Origin: an uncultured Oscillibacter sp.
GTDB lineage: Bacteria; Bacillota; Clostridia; Oscillospirales; Oscillospiraceae
Reading direction: 5' to 3'
Length of the DNA stretch: 29,433 bases
Assembly: GCA_910584075.1 (NCBI GenBank)
Contig: CAJTZI010000025.1
Span: 1-29,433, forward strand
In this document: piece by piece, positions 14,601 to 21,983 of the stretch
Numbering within the stretch: the stretch's first letter is position 1
Layout of the letters: every line of letters begins with the position of its first letter
The notes under the pieces: model-generated
What the model was told of the DNA's origin: nothing
Database searches by the model: none
The model's input: the letters and a program-made list of their open reading frames with translations, nothing else
Translations under genes and position numbers: made by a program

Positions 14601-15865
14601 ATGACATCCTCCTCTTGATCCCCGGCGCCCATGGACAGCGCCAGCCTGTAAAACAGGTCCGGCTCTCCGAAGCCGCCGGATTTTGAAATAATATGATGGG
14701 TCTTGCCCTTGTACACAAAGTCCGTCAGCACCGCGCCGGCGTCCAGCTCGCACACCGGAATCAGCTCCGCCACATCCACAGCGCCCATCAGGGCCAGCAG
14801 TGTGTCGCCGCCGGTGCAGAGGATGGTGGCATCCAGCCCGCCGTCCAGCAGCAACCGCACCAGCCGTCCCAGCTGGGCGGAGATACCCCGGCGCAGGTCC
14901 TCCGTGGTCAGCCCCCGCTCCTTGGCGTAGCGGTCTGTGCCGTCACAGCCGCCGGGGTCGTTGACATCCAGAATGAAACGCTTTTCCCTCTCCGCAGTCT
15001 CCAGCCATCTCCCCACCGCGGCGGCGCAGTCCGCACTCTCCAGCCAGGCCGGGTCCAGCTTCTGGGGGGGACTCAGGTGGACGTGGGGGAAGCCGTGGGC
15101 CTCCGCCTCCGCCATCTGCCGCAGCGTCACCGGATTCACGCTGCCGCAGGCCACAAACAGTGCGGGCACCAAGTCCGGCAGCACCGGAGGCGCACCCCGC
15201 AGGTCCAGGATCTCCGCCAGGGCCGCGGCGAATCCGGCGCAGCCGGCGGAGAGCCGCAGCCCCTCCCGGCCCAGCCGCTGTCCGATCCGCAGCAGGTCGC
15301 TGTCGCTCTCCGCGTCGTAGACGTGGATACCCGGGCGGCCCGCCGACGCCGTCTCCGCCAGCCCGTGGAGCGCCACCGGAACCTCCGACTGGGCGGCGAT
15401 GATCTCCGCCACGGAGGATGCCCCCACCGGCTCAAAGGGGTCCCGGCCGAACACGCTCTCCGCCACAGGCACACCGTCGATGTAGTGAATACCCCTGCGG
15501 GTGATCCGGTCCATCTTCGGCAGAGCCGGCAGAAAGGAGATGCTCTCCGCCCCGGCGCCGTCCAGCACTGCGGTGAGCTCCGCGCCCACGTTGCCCCGCA
15601 GGGCGGAATCCGTCTTTTTATAGATGTGGGTGAACCCGGCCCGCAGGGCCCCCTCCACCGCCCGCCGCACCACACTGTAGGCCGCCTCCGGCGTCAGGTG
15701 CCGGGTTTCGGCGTCCAGCACCAGCACCTGGGTCTCCGCCTTTGCCCGGGAGAAATCGTAGGCCGGGTCCGTCACCACGCAGGTCCTGGCCCCCCGGGCG
15801 GTAAACTGCACGCCCGTGTCCAGGGCACCTGTGAAATCATCCGCGACGATCAATAGCTTCACCAT
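14594..15865 (-). CDS. four-carbon acid sugar kinase family protein (DUF1537)
   Basis: The 423-aa protein has the two-domain DUF1537 layout. The N-terminal domain carries the signature VADDFTGALDTGVQF and KKTDSALRGNVGAEL (substrate side). The C-terminal domain carries TILCTGGDTLLALMG and IISKSGGFGEPDLF (ATP side). Characterised members phosphorylate D-threonate, D-erythronate, 3-oxo-tetronates or D-glycerate-type acids. With a PdxA-like gene in the same operon, 4-phosphorylation of D-threonate or D-erythronate is the leading guess. GTGAGGTG stands before ATG 15865; the in-frame ATG at 15880 has no such site. First gene of the operon. Confidence 0.92.
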   Translation of the reverse strand: MVKLLIVADDFTGALDTGVQFTARGARTCVVTDPAYDFSRAKAETQVLVLDAETRHLTPEAAYSVVRRAVEGALRAGFTHIYKKTDSALRGNVGAELTAVLDGAGAESISFLPALPKMDRITRRGIHYIDGVPVAESVFGRDPFEPVGASSVAEIIAAQSEVPVALHGLAETASAGRPGIHVYDAESDSDLLRIGQRLGREGLRLSAGCAGFAAALAEILDLRGAPPVLPDLVPALFVACGSVNPVTLRQMAEAEAHGFPHVHLSPPQKLDPAWLESADCAAAVGRWLETAEREKRFILDVNDPGGCDGTDRYAKERGLTTEDLRRGISAQLGRLVRLLLDGGLDATILCTGGDTLLALMGAVDVAELIPVCELDAGAVLTDFVYKGKTHHIISKSGGFGEPDLFYRLALSMGAGDQEEDVIC

Positions 15866-15891
15866 GCAGCACCTCACCATGCGTTCATTTA

Positions 15892-15907
15892 TGAAACATA
15901 TATTTCA
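15892..15907. promoter_or_regulatory. near-palindromic candidate operator
   Basis: A 16-bp near-palindrome (TGAAACATATATTTCA, 14 of 16 positions symmetric) lies between the operon promoter and the kinase start. GAAAC boxes also occur at about 16029-16033 and 13391-13398. It is a plausible site for the divergent PrpR_N regulator. Confidence 0.4.
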
Positions 15908-15970
15908 AACCAGCCTTCATACTGGCATTTTCATCAAAAAACATCGGGTCACCGCCCTTTGTTTGGCATT

Positions 15971-15999
15971 ATTTTATAGTGGACACCTCAATTCCGCAA
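15971..15999 (-). promoter_or_regulatory. predicted sigma-A promoter of the acid-sugar operon
   Basis: On the minus strand TTGCGG (15994-15999), 17-nt spacer, TAAAAT (15971-15976). It gives a leader of about 100 nt to the kinase start. No sigma-54 (-24 GG / -12 GC) element is visible in the region. Confidence 0.55.
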
Positions 16000-16048
16000 A
16001 CTTTTTTCAGTCTTAAATCGTTTATTTTTGAAACGCACCGAAAAAGAC

Positions 16049-16077
16049 TTGCGTAATTTTTGTATGTTTGTTATAAT
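16049..16077 (+). promoter_or_regulatory. sigma-A promoter of the PrpR_N regulator gene
   Basis: TTGCGT (16049-16054), 17-nt spacer, perfect TATAAT (16072-16077), 33 bp before the start codon. Sigma-54-independent expression of the regulator itself is thus likely. Confidence 0.75.
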
Positions 16078-16109
16078 TTGTTCAAATATTAAACGTATTT
16101 GGAGGGCCT

Positions 16110-17894
16110 ATGAATACACAGATCCGTGTGCTGGGCATCGCGCCCTATGAGGGCATGAAGACTCTCATGTCCAATCTGACGGAGGAATACCCCCAGATGG
16201 ACCTGTCGCTGTTCGTAGGCGACCGGGAGCTGGGCCTGGAGATTGCCAGGGCCAATTTTCACGGAAATTACGACGTGGTCATCTCCCGCGGCGACACCGC
16301 CACCATGCTGCGGCGGGACCTGTCCATTCCCGTGGTGGAGATTGAGGTCTCCATGTACGACCTGCTGTGCACGCTGAAGCTGGCGGGCAGCCTCAGCGGC
16401 GCCATCGCCTTTGTGGCCGCCCCCAGCATTGCCGAGAGCGCCCGACTGCTGTGCAAGGCCATGGACCTGCGCCTGGATATCCGGACCTATGACTCCCACG
16501 ATGCCGTGGAGCCCATTCTGCTGGAGCTGCGGCGGGACGGCTTCCAGGCCCTGCTGTGCGACACTTTCGCCAACAACACCGCCAAGCGCCTGGGGATGAA
16601 CTCCTTTCTGGTGGCCTCCTCGGTGGAGAGCATCCGCAAGGCCTTTGACCAGGCCCTCCTCATCTGCGGCAGCCGGGAGAGCCTGTGGGAAGAAAACCGG
16701 TTCCTGCGGGCGCTGATCCGGGGCCAGATCAGCCAGACCGTGGTGTTCGACCAGGCGGGGAATTTGTTTCTCTCCACCCTGGACGCCCCAGTGCCGGAGC
16801 TGCTGGACATGCTGCGGCGGGAGCTGCCGGAGTCCCAGCGGGATGTGGAACGGCGGATCACCCGGAACCTTGGCGGCATGCTCTACGCCATCCGGATCCG
16901 GCAGGTGGCCGCCGGCAGCGCCATCTATACGGCTTTTTTCCTGGAGGCCCGGAAAACGCCCCTCTCCCCCAACCAGTCGGGCATCCGCTTTTCCTCCTGC
17001 CCGGAGGCGGAGCGGGCCTTTGACGACAGCATTTTCAGCTTCGCCGAAACCATCAGCGACTTTCAAAACGAGATCGCTCAGATCAACCAGAGCCGGGCGC
17101 CGGTGCTGGTCACCGGGGAGGACGGAACCGGCAAGGAGACCATTGTCTACTTTCTCTATATGCACAGCTCCCTGCAAAACCACCCTCTGATCTCCATCAA
17201 CTGCAGCCTACTCAACGACAAGAGCTGGGCCTTTTTGCTGGAACACCACAACTCCCCCCTGGCAGATCAGGACAGCACCCTCTATTTCTCCAGCATCGAC
17301 GTACTCTCCCCGGAGCGGCAGCGGCAGCTGCTGGCGGTGCTGCTGGAGATGGACGTGTGCCGCCGGAACCGGGTGATTCTCTCCTGTGTGTGTCAGCCGG
17401 GAGAATATGTCTCCGCCGCCGGCGCCCTCTTCCTGGACAAGCTCCGGTGCCTTTCTTTGTATCTTCCGCCTCTGCGGTCCATGCCCCAGCGGATTCCCAC
17501 CCTCATCAACCTCTCCCTCAGCCATCTCAACGCCGCCATCCCCCGGCAGGTGGTGGGAATCGAGCCGGAGGGGGCCTCCCTGCTGCAAAATTTCCGGTGG
17601 CCCCACAACTACATACAGTTCCGGCGGGTGATCAAGGCCCTGGCGGTCACTGCCGCCGGACAGGTCATCACAGCGGAGAGCGTGCGGGAGGTGCTGAAAA
17701 AGGAGCGCCACATGGGCGCCTTCTCCCTCCGGGCGGAAAACGCCGCCGTCCCTCTGGACCTGGGCCGGACCCTGGAAGAGATCAACCAGGACGTGGCCCT
17801 GCGGGTTCTGGAGGAGACCGGCGGCAACCAGACCGCCGCCGCCAAGCGCCTGGGCATCAGCCGGACCACCCTGTGGCGTCTGCTAAAGAAATAA
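16110..17894 (+). CDS. PrpR_N / degenerate AAA+ / Fis-type HTH regulator
   Basis: The 594-aa protein reads as a propionate-catabolism-type activator. Residues about 5-185 form the PrpR_N sensor (VVISRGDTATMLRR; ESIRKAFDQALL), about 195-290 look PAS-like, about 305-525 are an AAA+ module, and 555-594 are a Fis-type helix-turn-helix (NQTAAAKRLGISRTTLWRLL). Walker A is intact (GEDGTGKE, 336-343). The GAFTGA loop that contacts sigma-54 is absent from the stretch 365-390, and the Walker B site is LYFSSID (391-397) rather than LFLDEI. It therefore probably works without sigma-54. It is divergent from the acid-sugar operon and is its likely regulator. GGAGGG precedes the start. Confidence 0.9.
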   Translation: MNTQIRVLGIAPYEGMKTLMSNLTEEYPQMDLSLFVGDRELGLEIARANFHGNYDVVISRGDTATMLRRDLSIPVVEIEVSMYDLLCTLKLAGSLSGAIAFVAAPSIAESARLLCKAMDLRLDIRTYDSHDAVEPILLELRRDGFQALLCDTFANNTAKRLGMNSFLVASSVESIRKAFDQALLICGSRESLWEENRFLRALIRGQISQTVVFDQAGNLFLSTLDAPVPELLDMLRRELPESQRDVERRITRNLGGMLYAIRIRQVAAGSAIYTAFFLEARKTPLSPNQSGIRFSSCPEAERAFDDSIFSFAETISDFQNEIAQINQSRAPVLVTGEDGTGKETIVYFLYMHSSLQNHPLISINCSLLNDKSWAFLLEHHNSPLADQDSTLYFSSIDVLSPERQRQLLAVLLEMDVCRRNRVILSCVCQPGEYVSAAGALFLDKLRCLSLYLPPLRSMPQRIPTLINLSLSHLNAAIPRQVVGIEPEGASLLQNFRWPHNYIQFRRVIKALAVTAAGQVITAESVREVLKKERHMGAFSLRAENAAVPLDLGRTLEEINQDVALRVLEETGGNQTAAAKRLGISRTTLWRLLKK

Positions 17895-17895
17895 A

Positions 17896-17938
17896 AAGGG
17901 AAGAGAGCCATTGCGGGGCAACGGCTCTCTTCCTTTTT
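17896..17938. terminator. bidirectional intrinsic terminator
   Basis: Arms 17899-17909 and 17923-17933 pair perfectly over 11 bp with further pairing in the loop. TTTTT follows on the plus strand and AAAAA precedes it, so it serves both the PrpR_N regulator and the converging XRE gene. Confidence 0.85.
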
Positions 17939-17945
17939 GCGGTCT

Positions 17946-18392
17946 CTACTTCCCCATCTCCCGGCGAACCGCCTTGGCCAGCAGCTCCTGGCCCTCCGGG
18001 GAGCGCAGAGTCTCCAGCACGGCTCCCCGCAGGGCCTCTTGGAACTTCTTGCTGGTAAGAAAGGCATCCAGCATGGTACCCTCCCCCGCCGGGGCGGCGG
18101 GAGCCGGCTTTGCCCGCCGGGAAACCTCCGGCACCGGGGACGGCTGGTCCAGAAAGGCCCCGTCCATCCAGTCGTCCATGCGGACGCGGTCGCTGTTCTC
18201 TCCCCGCAGGTAGAGCACGGACACGCCGAAAAACGACGCCAGCTTCTCCTGCTGGTCCTGGGCGGGAGTCTGGCGGCCGGTCTCAAATTTCTCCACCGCC
18301 ATCCGGGGAAACCCCAGGGCGGCGGACAGGGCGGGGCGGCTGAGCCCCTTTTCCGTCCGCAGCTGTTCAATGCGCTGTGCCATGGTAACCAT
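17946..18392 (-). CDS. XRE family transcriptional regulator
   Basis: The 148-aa protein has an N-terminal Cro/C1-type helix-turn-helix (about residues 5-62: QRIEQLRTEKGLSRPALSAALG, FPRMAVEKFETGRQTPAQD, LASFFGVSVLYLRGE), a Pro/Ala-rich linker, and a C-terminal helical segment (FLTSKKFQEALRGAVLETLRSPEGQELLAKAVRREMG). The linker and tail could mediate dimerisation. AAGGAGG stands 8 nt before the ATG at 18392. It is divergent from a small membrane-protein gene, and the two promoters share a -35 box, so it probably controls itself and that gene. Its ligand is unknown. Confidence 0.85.
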   Translation of the reverse strand: MVTMAQRIEQLRTEKGLSRPALSAALGFPRMAVEKFETGRQTPAQDQQEKLASFFGVSVLYLRGENSDRVRMDDWMDGAFLDQPSPVPEVSRRAKPAPAAPAGEGTMLDAFLTSKKFQEALRGAVLETLRSPEGQELLAKAVRREMGK

Positions 18393-18427
18393 AAGATCAT
18401 CCTCCTTGCGATCGGTTTTTCGCCTCC

Positions 18428-18480
18428 ATTGTACCACAGGCGGCCAGACCCTTGCAACCGCCAGAGGGGTGTGGTATCAT
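18428..18480. promoter_or_regulatory. back-to-back promoters sharing one palindromic -35 box
   Basis: TTGCAA at 18452-18457 reads the same on both strands. Rightward it has a 17-nt spacer to TATCAT (18475-18480). Leftward it has an 18-nt spacer to TACAAT (18428-18433). Polymerase could occupy only one direction at a time. Confidence 0.6.
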
Positions 18481-18506
18481 ATTGTCATCTGATCAGGGGG
18501 CGTTCG

Positions 18507-18917
18507 ATGATGAAACATTTTCTCCAAAAGCACCCGGGTTTCACGCGGGCTCTGGTGTTGGGATACACCGCTTTTCTGTGCTGTCTCTTCTTTCCCTTGG
18601 GCAGTTCGCCGCCTCTGCACAGGGTCATTCTCTTTGGCCTGATGGTTTTGTGCCTGGTGGAGGCCTATGGCCCCGGGCGGGAGAGGGACGTCTTTTTCCG
18701 GGTGCTGGCCGCCGCCGCGGCGGGCCTGCTGGGGCGGTATCTGCTGGAGTACGGCGAGGTTTCCAACACCCGCAATTTCACCACAGAACATGTCCTCTTC
18801 TTCCTCCTGACCGTACCCGCGGGAATGACCGCCGCATACCATTTTCTTGTGAAATTTCTGCTGCCAAAGTCCCGCGGCGGCGGGGCGCAATCTGCTGAAC
18901 GGAGGACCTCCGCATGA
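18507..18917 (+). CDS. small four-helix membrane protein, unknown function
   Basis: The 136-aa product has four hydrophobic segments (about residues 14-32, 37-54, 64-82 and 93-115) and short loops, and ends in a basic hydrophilic tail. I recognise no family. A weak AGGGGG stands before ATG 18507 (the next codon is also ATG). It has a well-formed promoter divergent from the XRE regulator, and its stop overlaps the start of the DUF3788 gene as ATGA, so it heads the run leading to trmN6 and rsmI. Whether its function relates to those RNA methyltransferases is not evident. Confidence 0.7.
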   Translation: MMKHFLQKHPGFTRALVLGYTAFLCCLFFPLGSSPPLHRVILFGLMVLCLVEAYGPGRERDVFFRVLAAAAAGLLGRYLLEYGEVSNTRNFTTEHVLFFLLTVPAGMTAAYHFLVKFLLPKSRGGGAQSAERRTSA

Positions 18918-19410
18918 TCGACCCCCCCGCGACAAAACCACCCGCCCCACCCTGGAGGAGATTGCCGTCTACGTGCAAAACCCGGTGTTTCCGGGCTTTT
19001 GCGCCGAGCTCATGGAGCGGTATGACTGCCGGGAGGCCATTGAATACAGTGCCTGCGGCCTGGAACCGGGACGGAATGTGAAATTCAAAAAGTCCGGCAG
19101 AAGCCTCTGCACCGTCTATCTCAGGGAATCCTCTTTTACAGCCATGGTGGTAGTGGGCCGGCGGGAGAGAGCGTCTGTGGAGGCCATCCTGCCGGACTGC
19201 TTCCCCCGGCTGCGGGAAATCTACGCCCAGACCAGAGAGGGCGGCGGCCAGCGGTGGCTCATGATCGACCTGGAGGACCGGGACGAGGTGTACCGGGACG
19301 TGCTCCGGCTCATTGAAATCCGCAGAAAACCACTAATGAAGAGGAGGCGCTGCCATGGAACACTGGGAAACTCTGAAATCCGGCGGCCTCCGCTTTGTCT
19401 GGGAGGATAA
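18914..19410 (+). CDS. DUF3788 family protein, start out of frame across a C7 tract
   Basis: From about 18930 the frame encodes a DUF3788-type protein: DKTTRPTLEEIAVYVQNPVF, then YSACGLEPGRNVKFKKSGRSLCTVYLRE, FTAMVVVGRRE and a C-terminal DEVYRDVLRLIEIRRKP. The natural start is ATG 18914 (GGAGG upstream, ATGA overlap with the previous stop), but it leads into the wrong frame. Seven C at 18922-18928 would have to be eight for ATG 18914 to read through. The first usable start in the long frame is GTG 18973, which loses about 20 residues and has a poorly spaced GGAGGAG. The 3' end runs 56 bp into the next gene. It is either a real frameshift, a phase-variable tract or a sequencing error. Confidence 0.7.
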
Positions 19411-20086
19411 TCTGTTCCGTCCCGGCACCGACACCTTTCTCCTCTCCTCCCTGCCCCGGCTGAAGCCGGGGCTCCGGGTCTGCGACCTGGGCTGCGGCAC
19501 GGGACTTTTGGGCCTCCTGCTGCTCCAGCGCCAGAGGGACCTCACTGTCACCGGCGTGGAGCTCCGGCCGGAGGCCGCGGCGCTTTTGGAGCAGGCCGCC
19601 GCGGAAAACAGCCTGACAGACCGCCTCACCGTCCGCCGGGGGAACCTGCGGGAAATCCGAAGCCTCCTCCCAGCCGGTGGCTTTGACCTGGCGGTATGCA
19701 ATCCCCCCTACTACCCGGTGGGAAGCGGAAAGCTCTCCCCGTCGCCCGCCCTGCAAGCCGCCCGGGCGGAGACCGCCTGCACCATGGAGGATGTGTGCGG
19801 AGCCGCCGCCTGGCTTTTGCGCTGGGGCGGAGCCCTGTGCCTGGTCCATAAGCCGGAGCGGCTGGCGGACCTCCTCTGCACCCTCCGCTCCGCCGCCCTG
19901 GAGCCCAAGCGGATGCGAGCCGTGTGCCGGCGGGCGGAGGAGCCCCCCTCCCTGGTGCTTCTAGAGGCCCGCCGGGGCGGAAAGCCGGGTCTCGCCTGGG
20001 AGCCGCCCATGATTCTGGAGACAGCGGAGGGCCGCCCCACGGAGGAGCTGGACCGCATTTATTTCAGACAGGAGGATCTGCCATGA
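19355..20086 (+). CDS. tRNA1(Val) (adenine-N6)-methyltransferase-like protein (TrmN6/YabB)
   Basis: The 243-aa class I SAM methyltransferase has the SAM loop CDLGCGTG (43-50), the acidic end of strand 2 (VTGVELRPE) and the adenine N6 catalytic motif NPPYY (116-120). N-terminal ETLKSGGLRFVWEDNLFRPGTDTFLLSSLP is typical of the YabB/TrmN6 group, which methylates A37 of a tRNA. Length and placement directly before rsmI, with abrB nearby, match the Bacillus yabB-yabC-abrB neighbourhood. GAGGAGG precedes the ATG, and its stop overlaps the rsmI start as ATGA. Confidence 0.9.
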   Translation: MEHWETLKSGGLRFVWEDNLFRPGTDTFLLSSLPRLKPGLRVCDLGCGTGLLGLLLLQRQRDLTVTGVELRPEAAALLEQAAAENSLTDRLTVRRGNLREIRSLLPAGGFDLAVCNPPYYPVGSGKLSPSPALQAARAETACTMEDVCGAAAWLLRWGGALCLVHKPERLADLLCTLRSAALEPKRMRAVCRRAEEPPSLVLLEARRGGKPGLAWEPPMILETAEGRPTEELDRIYFRQEDLP

Positions 20087-20919
20087 GCGGCACACTGTAT
20101 CTAGTGGCCACACCCATCGGCAACCTGGGGGACTTCTCCCCCAGGGCGGCGCAGACGCTGGCCGCTGTGGACTTCATTGCGGCGGAGGACACCCGGGTGT
20201 CCGTAAAGCTGCTGAATCATTTCAACATCAAACGGCCCCTGGTGAGCTATCACGAGCACAACCACATCACTGCTGGGCAGGCCATCCTCAGCCGGCTGCT
20301 GGCGGGGGAGAGCTGCGCCCTGGTGACCGACGCCGGCACCCCCGCCATCTCCGACCCCGGGGAGGACCTAGTGCGCCTGTGCGGGGAGAACGCCGTGGAG
20401 GTCGTTGCCGTCCCGGGGTGCTGCGCCGCGGTGAACGCCCTGGCGGTCAGCGGCCTGCCCACGGGGCGGTTCACCTTTGAGGGGTTTTTGACGGTCAACA
20501 AAAAGAGCCGCCGGGAGCACCTGGAAGGCTTGAAGAGCGAGGAGCGGACCATGATCTTCCACGAGGCCCCCCACAAGCTGCGGACCACCCTGGCGGACCT
20601 CTGCGCCGCCTTCGGCCCGGAGCGGCGAATCGCCCTCTGCCGGGAGCTGACCAAGCTCCACGAGGAGACCTGGCGCACCACCCTGGGGGAGGCATCGGCA
20701 CACTATGAATCCAGCACCCCAAAGGGAGAGTATGTGCTGGTGGTGGCGGGGCGGGAGCGGAGCCAGGAGGCCGCCGTCACCCTGGAGGAGGGCGCGGCCC
20801 AGGTGCTGGCCCTGCTGGCCCAGGGCGTCCGCCTGAAAGAGGCGGCCCGGGAGGTGGCGGAACACACCGGGCTCTCCAAAAATGAGCTCTATGCCGCCGC
20901 CCTGGAGCAGGGGCGCTGA
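20083..20919 (+). CDS. rsmI: 16S rRNA (cytidine(1402)-2'-O)-methyltransferase RsmI
   Basis: RsmI 2'-O-methylates C1402 in the decoding centre of 16S rRNA. The 278-aa protein shows the family blocks in order: GTLYLVATPIGNLGDFSPRA, FIAAEDTRVSVKLLNHF, LVSYHEHN, ALVTDAGTPAISDPGEDLV, VVAVPGCCAAVNALAVSGLP, MIFHEAPHKL and KGEYVLVV. This is the tetrapyrrole-methylase fold with an extra C-terminal helical region. The length is normal. GGAGG precedes the start, which overlaps the trmN6-like stop by 4 bp. A strong bidirectional terminator follows. Confidence 0.96.
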   Translation: MSGTLYLVATPIGNLGDFSPRAAQTLAAVDFIAAEDTRVSVKLLNHFNIKRPLVSYHEHNHITAGQAILSRLLAGESCALVTDAGTPAISDPGEDLVRLCGENAVEVVAVPGCCAAVNALAVSGLPTGRFTFEGFLTVNKKSRREHLEGLKSEERTMIFHEAPHKLRTTLADLCAAFGPERRIALCRELTKLHEETWRTTLGEASAHYESSTPKGEYVLVVAGRERSQEAAVTLEEGAAQVLALLAQGVRLKEAAREVAEHTGLSKNELYAAALEQGR

Positions 20920-20924
20920 AACGG

Positions 20925-20964
20925 AAAAATGACAGCGCGGCGTGTACGCCGCGCTGTCATTTTT
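20925..20964. terminator. bidirectional intrinsic terminator after rsmI
   Basis: Arms 20925-20942 and 20947-20964 pair perfectly over 18 bp with a 4-nt loop, including flanking A5/T5. It serves rsmI and the converging AbrB-like gene. Confidence 0.9.
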
Positions 20965-21016
20965 GTTCTCTCTTTCAGCCGTCCTGTCACTTCAGTCCCC
21001 GTAAGTGTGGCAGCGC

Positions 21017-21259
21017 TTACAGCTCCTTCAGCTCCCGCAGGCATCGGGGACACACGTTTTTGCCCTTGAACACCGCAATGTCCTTGGTCCCGTCACAGAA
21101 AAGACAGCTGGGTTTATACTTTTTCAGAATGACGGACGAGCCCTCCACATAGATTTCCAATGCGTCCTTCTCCGCGATGTCCAGGGTGCGTCGCATCTCA
21201 ATGGGCAGTACGATCCTCCCCAGTTCATCGACCTTTCGCACAATTCCTGTCGCTTTCAC
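21017..21259 (-). CDS. abrB: AbrB/MazE-SpoVT domain regulator with C-terminal zinc-ribbon cysteines
   Basis: The 80-aa protein starts with the AbrB swapped-hairpin DNA-binding domain (VKATGIVRKVDELGRIVLPI, then RRTLDIAEKDALEIYVEG) and ends with two Cys pairs, CLFC (52-55) and CPRC (70-73), which could bind zinc. AbrB-type proteins control transition-state and sporulation genes. Start is GTG 21259 with AAAGGAG 8 nt upstream; ATG 21283 is too far from any site. Its position next to rsmI recalls Bacillus. It is divergent from spmA. Confidence 0.9.
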   Translation of the reverse strand: MKATGIVRKVDELGRIVLPIEMRRTLDIAEKDALEIYVEGSSVILKKYKPSCLFCDGTKDIAVFKGKNVCPRCLRELKEL

Positions 21260-21307
21260 GTCGCCTTCTCCTTTCGCCCACATTTGTTTACATTTCGACT
21301 GGACTAG

Positions 21308-21337
21308 ACAATATCATACATAGTCTTGATATGTCAA
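21308..21337 (-). promoter_or_regulatory. predicted promoter of the abrB-like gene
   Basis: On the minus strand a perfect TTGACA (21332-21337), 18-nt spacer, TATTGT (21308-21313), about 49 bp before the GTG start. Confidence 0.6.
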
Positions 21338-21398
21338 TCAATATCTGAAAAGTTCAAATTTAATTAACAATTTTTTGTAGATTTAGGGAGGTTTTCCC

Positions 21399-21983
21399 AT
21401 GGCAATGACTTGGGTCTGGTCCGGAATGGTAATTTTTTCCCTGGTATTTGCCCTCTTCACTGGGAATCTGGACGCGGTTTCCGCCGCTGCCCTGGAGGGC
21501 GCCGGCTCCGCCGTGCGGTTGGGCATCTCCATGGCGGGGGTGCTGTGTCTGTGGTCCGGGGTGATGGAGGTCATGAACGCCTGCGGCCTCTCGGCGGGAC
21601 TGGCCCGGGCCTTCCGGCCCCTGCTGCGGCGGCTGCTGCCCAACGCCAGCCGGGACGGCGAGACTTTGGCGGCGGTATCCGCCAACGTCTCCGCCAATCT
21701 CCTGGGCCTGGGCAACGCCGCCACGCCTTTGGGGATCCGGGCCGCCCGGCGGATGGCCCGGGGCTGCGGCGGCACCGCCAGCGACGAGCTCTGTACCCTG
21801 GTGGTGCTGAATACCGCCTCCATCCAGCTGATCCCCGCCACTGTTGGCTCCCTCCGCGCCGCCATGGGCAGCGCCGCCCCCTTCGACATTCTGCCGGCGG
21901 TATGGCTCAGCTCCGTGCTGTCGGTAACAGCGGGGCTGGCCGCCGCCCGCCTTTTCTCCCTGCCGGATCGGAGGCGGACATGA
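21399..21983 (+). CDS. spmA: spore maturation protein A
   Basis: The 194-aa membrane protein is a nucleoside-recognition (Gate) domain protein: WSGMVIFSLVFALFTGN, LGISMAGVLCLWSGVMEVMNACGL, and NVSANLLGLGNAATPLGIRAARRM are diagnostic for SpmA, with ELCTLVVLNTASIQLIPATVGSLRA near the end. SpmA and SpmB are needed for proper spore core dehydration. AGGGAGG precedes ATG 21399. It overlaps spmB as ATGA, so the two are co-translated. Together with spoIIP it points to a spore former. Confidence 0.95.
   Translation: MAMTWVWSGMVIFSLVFALFTGNLDAVSAAALEGAGSAVRLGISMAGVLCLWSGVMEVMNACGLSAGLARAFRPLLRRLLPNASRDGETLAAVSANVSANLLGLGNAATPLGIRAARRMARGCGGTASDELCTLVVLNTASIQLIPATVGSLRAAMGSAAPFDILPAVWLSSVLSVTAGLAAARLFSLPDRRRT

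Noticed and set aside
13602..15856. Long plus-strand frames opposite the ADH and kinase genes
   Set aside because: Antisense shadows with His/Gln/Arg-rich composition and no recognisable domain.
15866..16109. A sigma-54 promoter for the acid-sugar operon
   Set aside because: TGGCAT occurs twice, but neither copy has the matching TTGC at the right distance, and the regulator lacks GAFTGA.
16089..17183. Minus-strand frame opposite the PrpR_N regulator
   Set aside because: The plus strand encodes clear PrpR_N and HTH motifs with promoter and ribosome site; the reverse frame has none.
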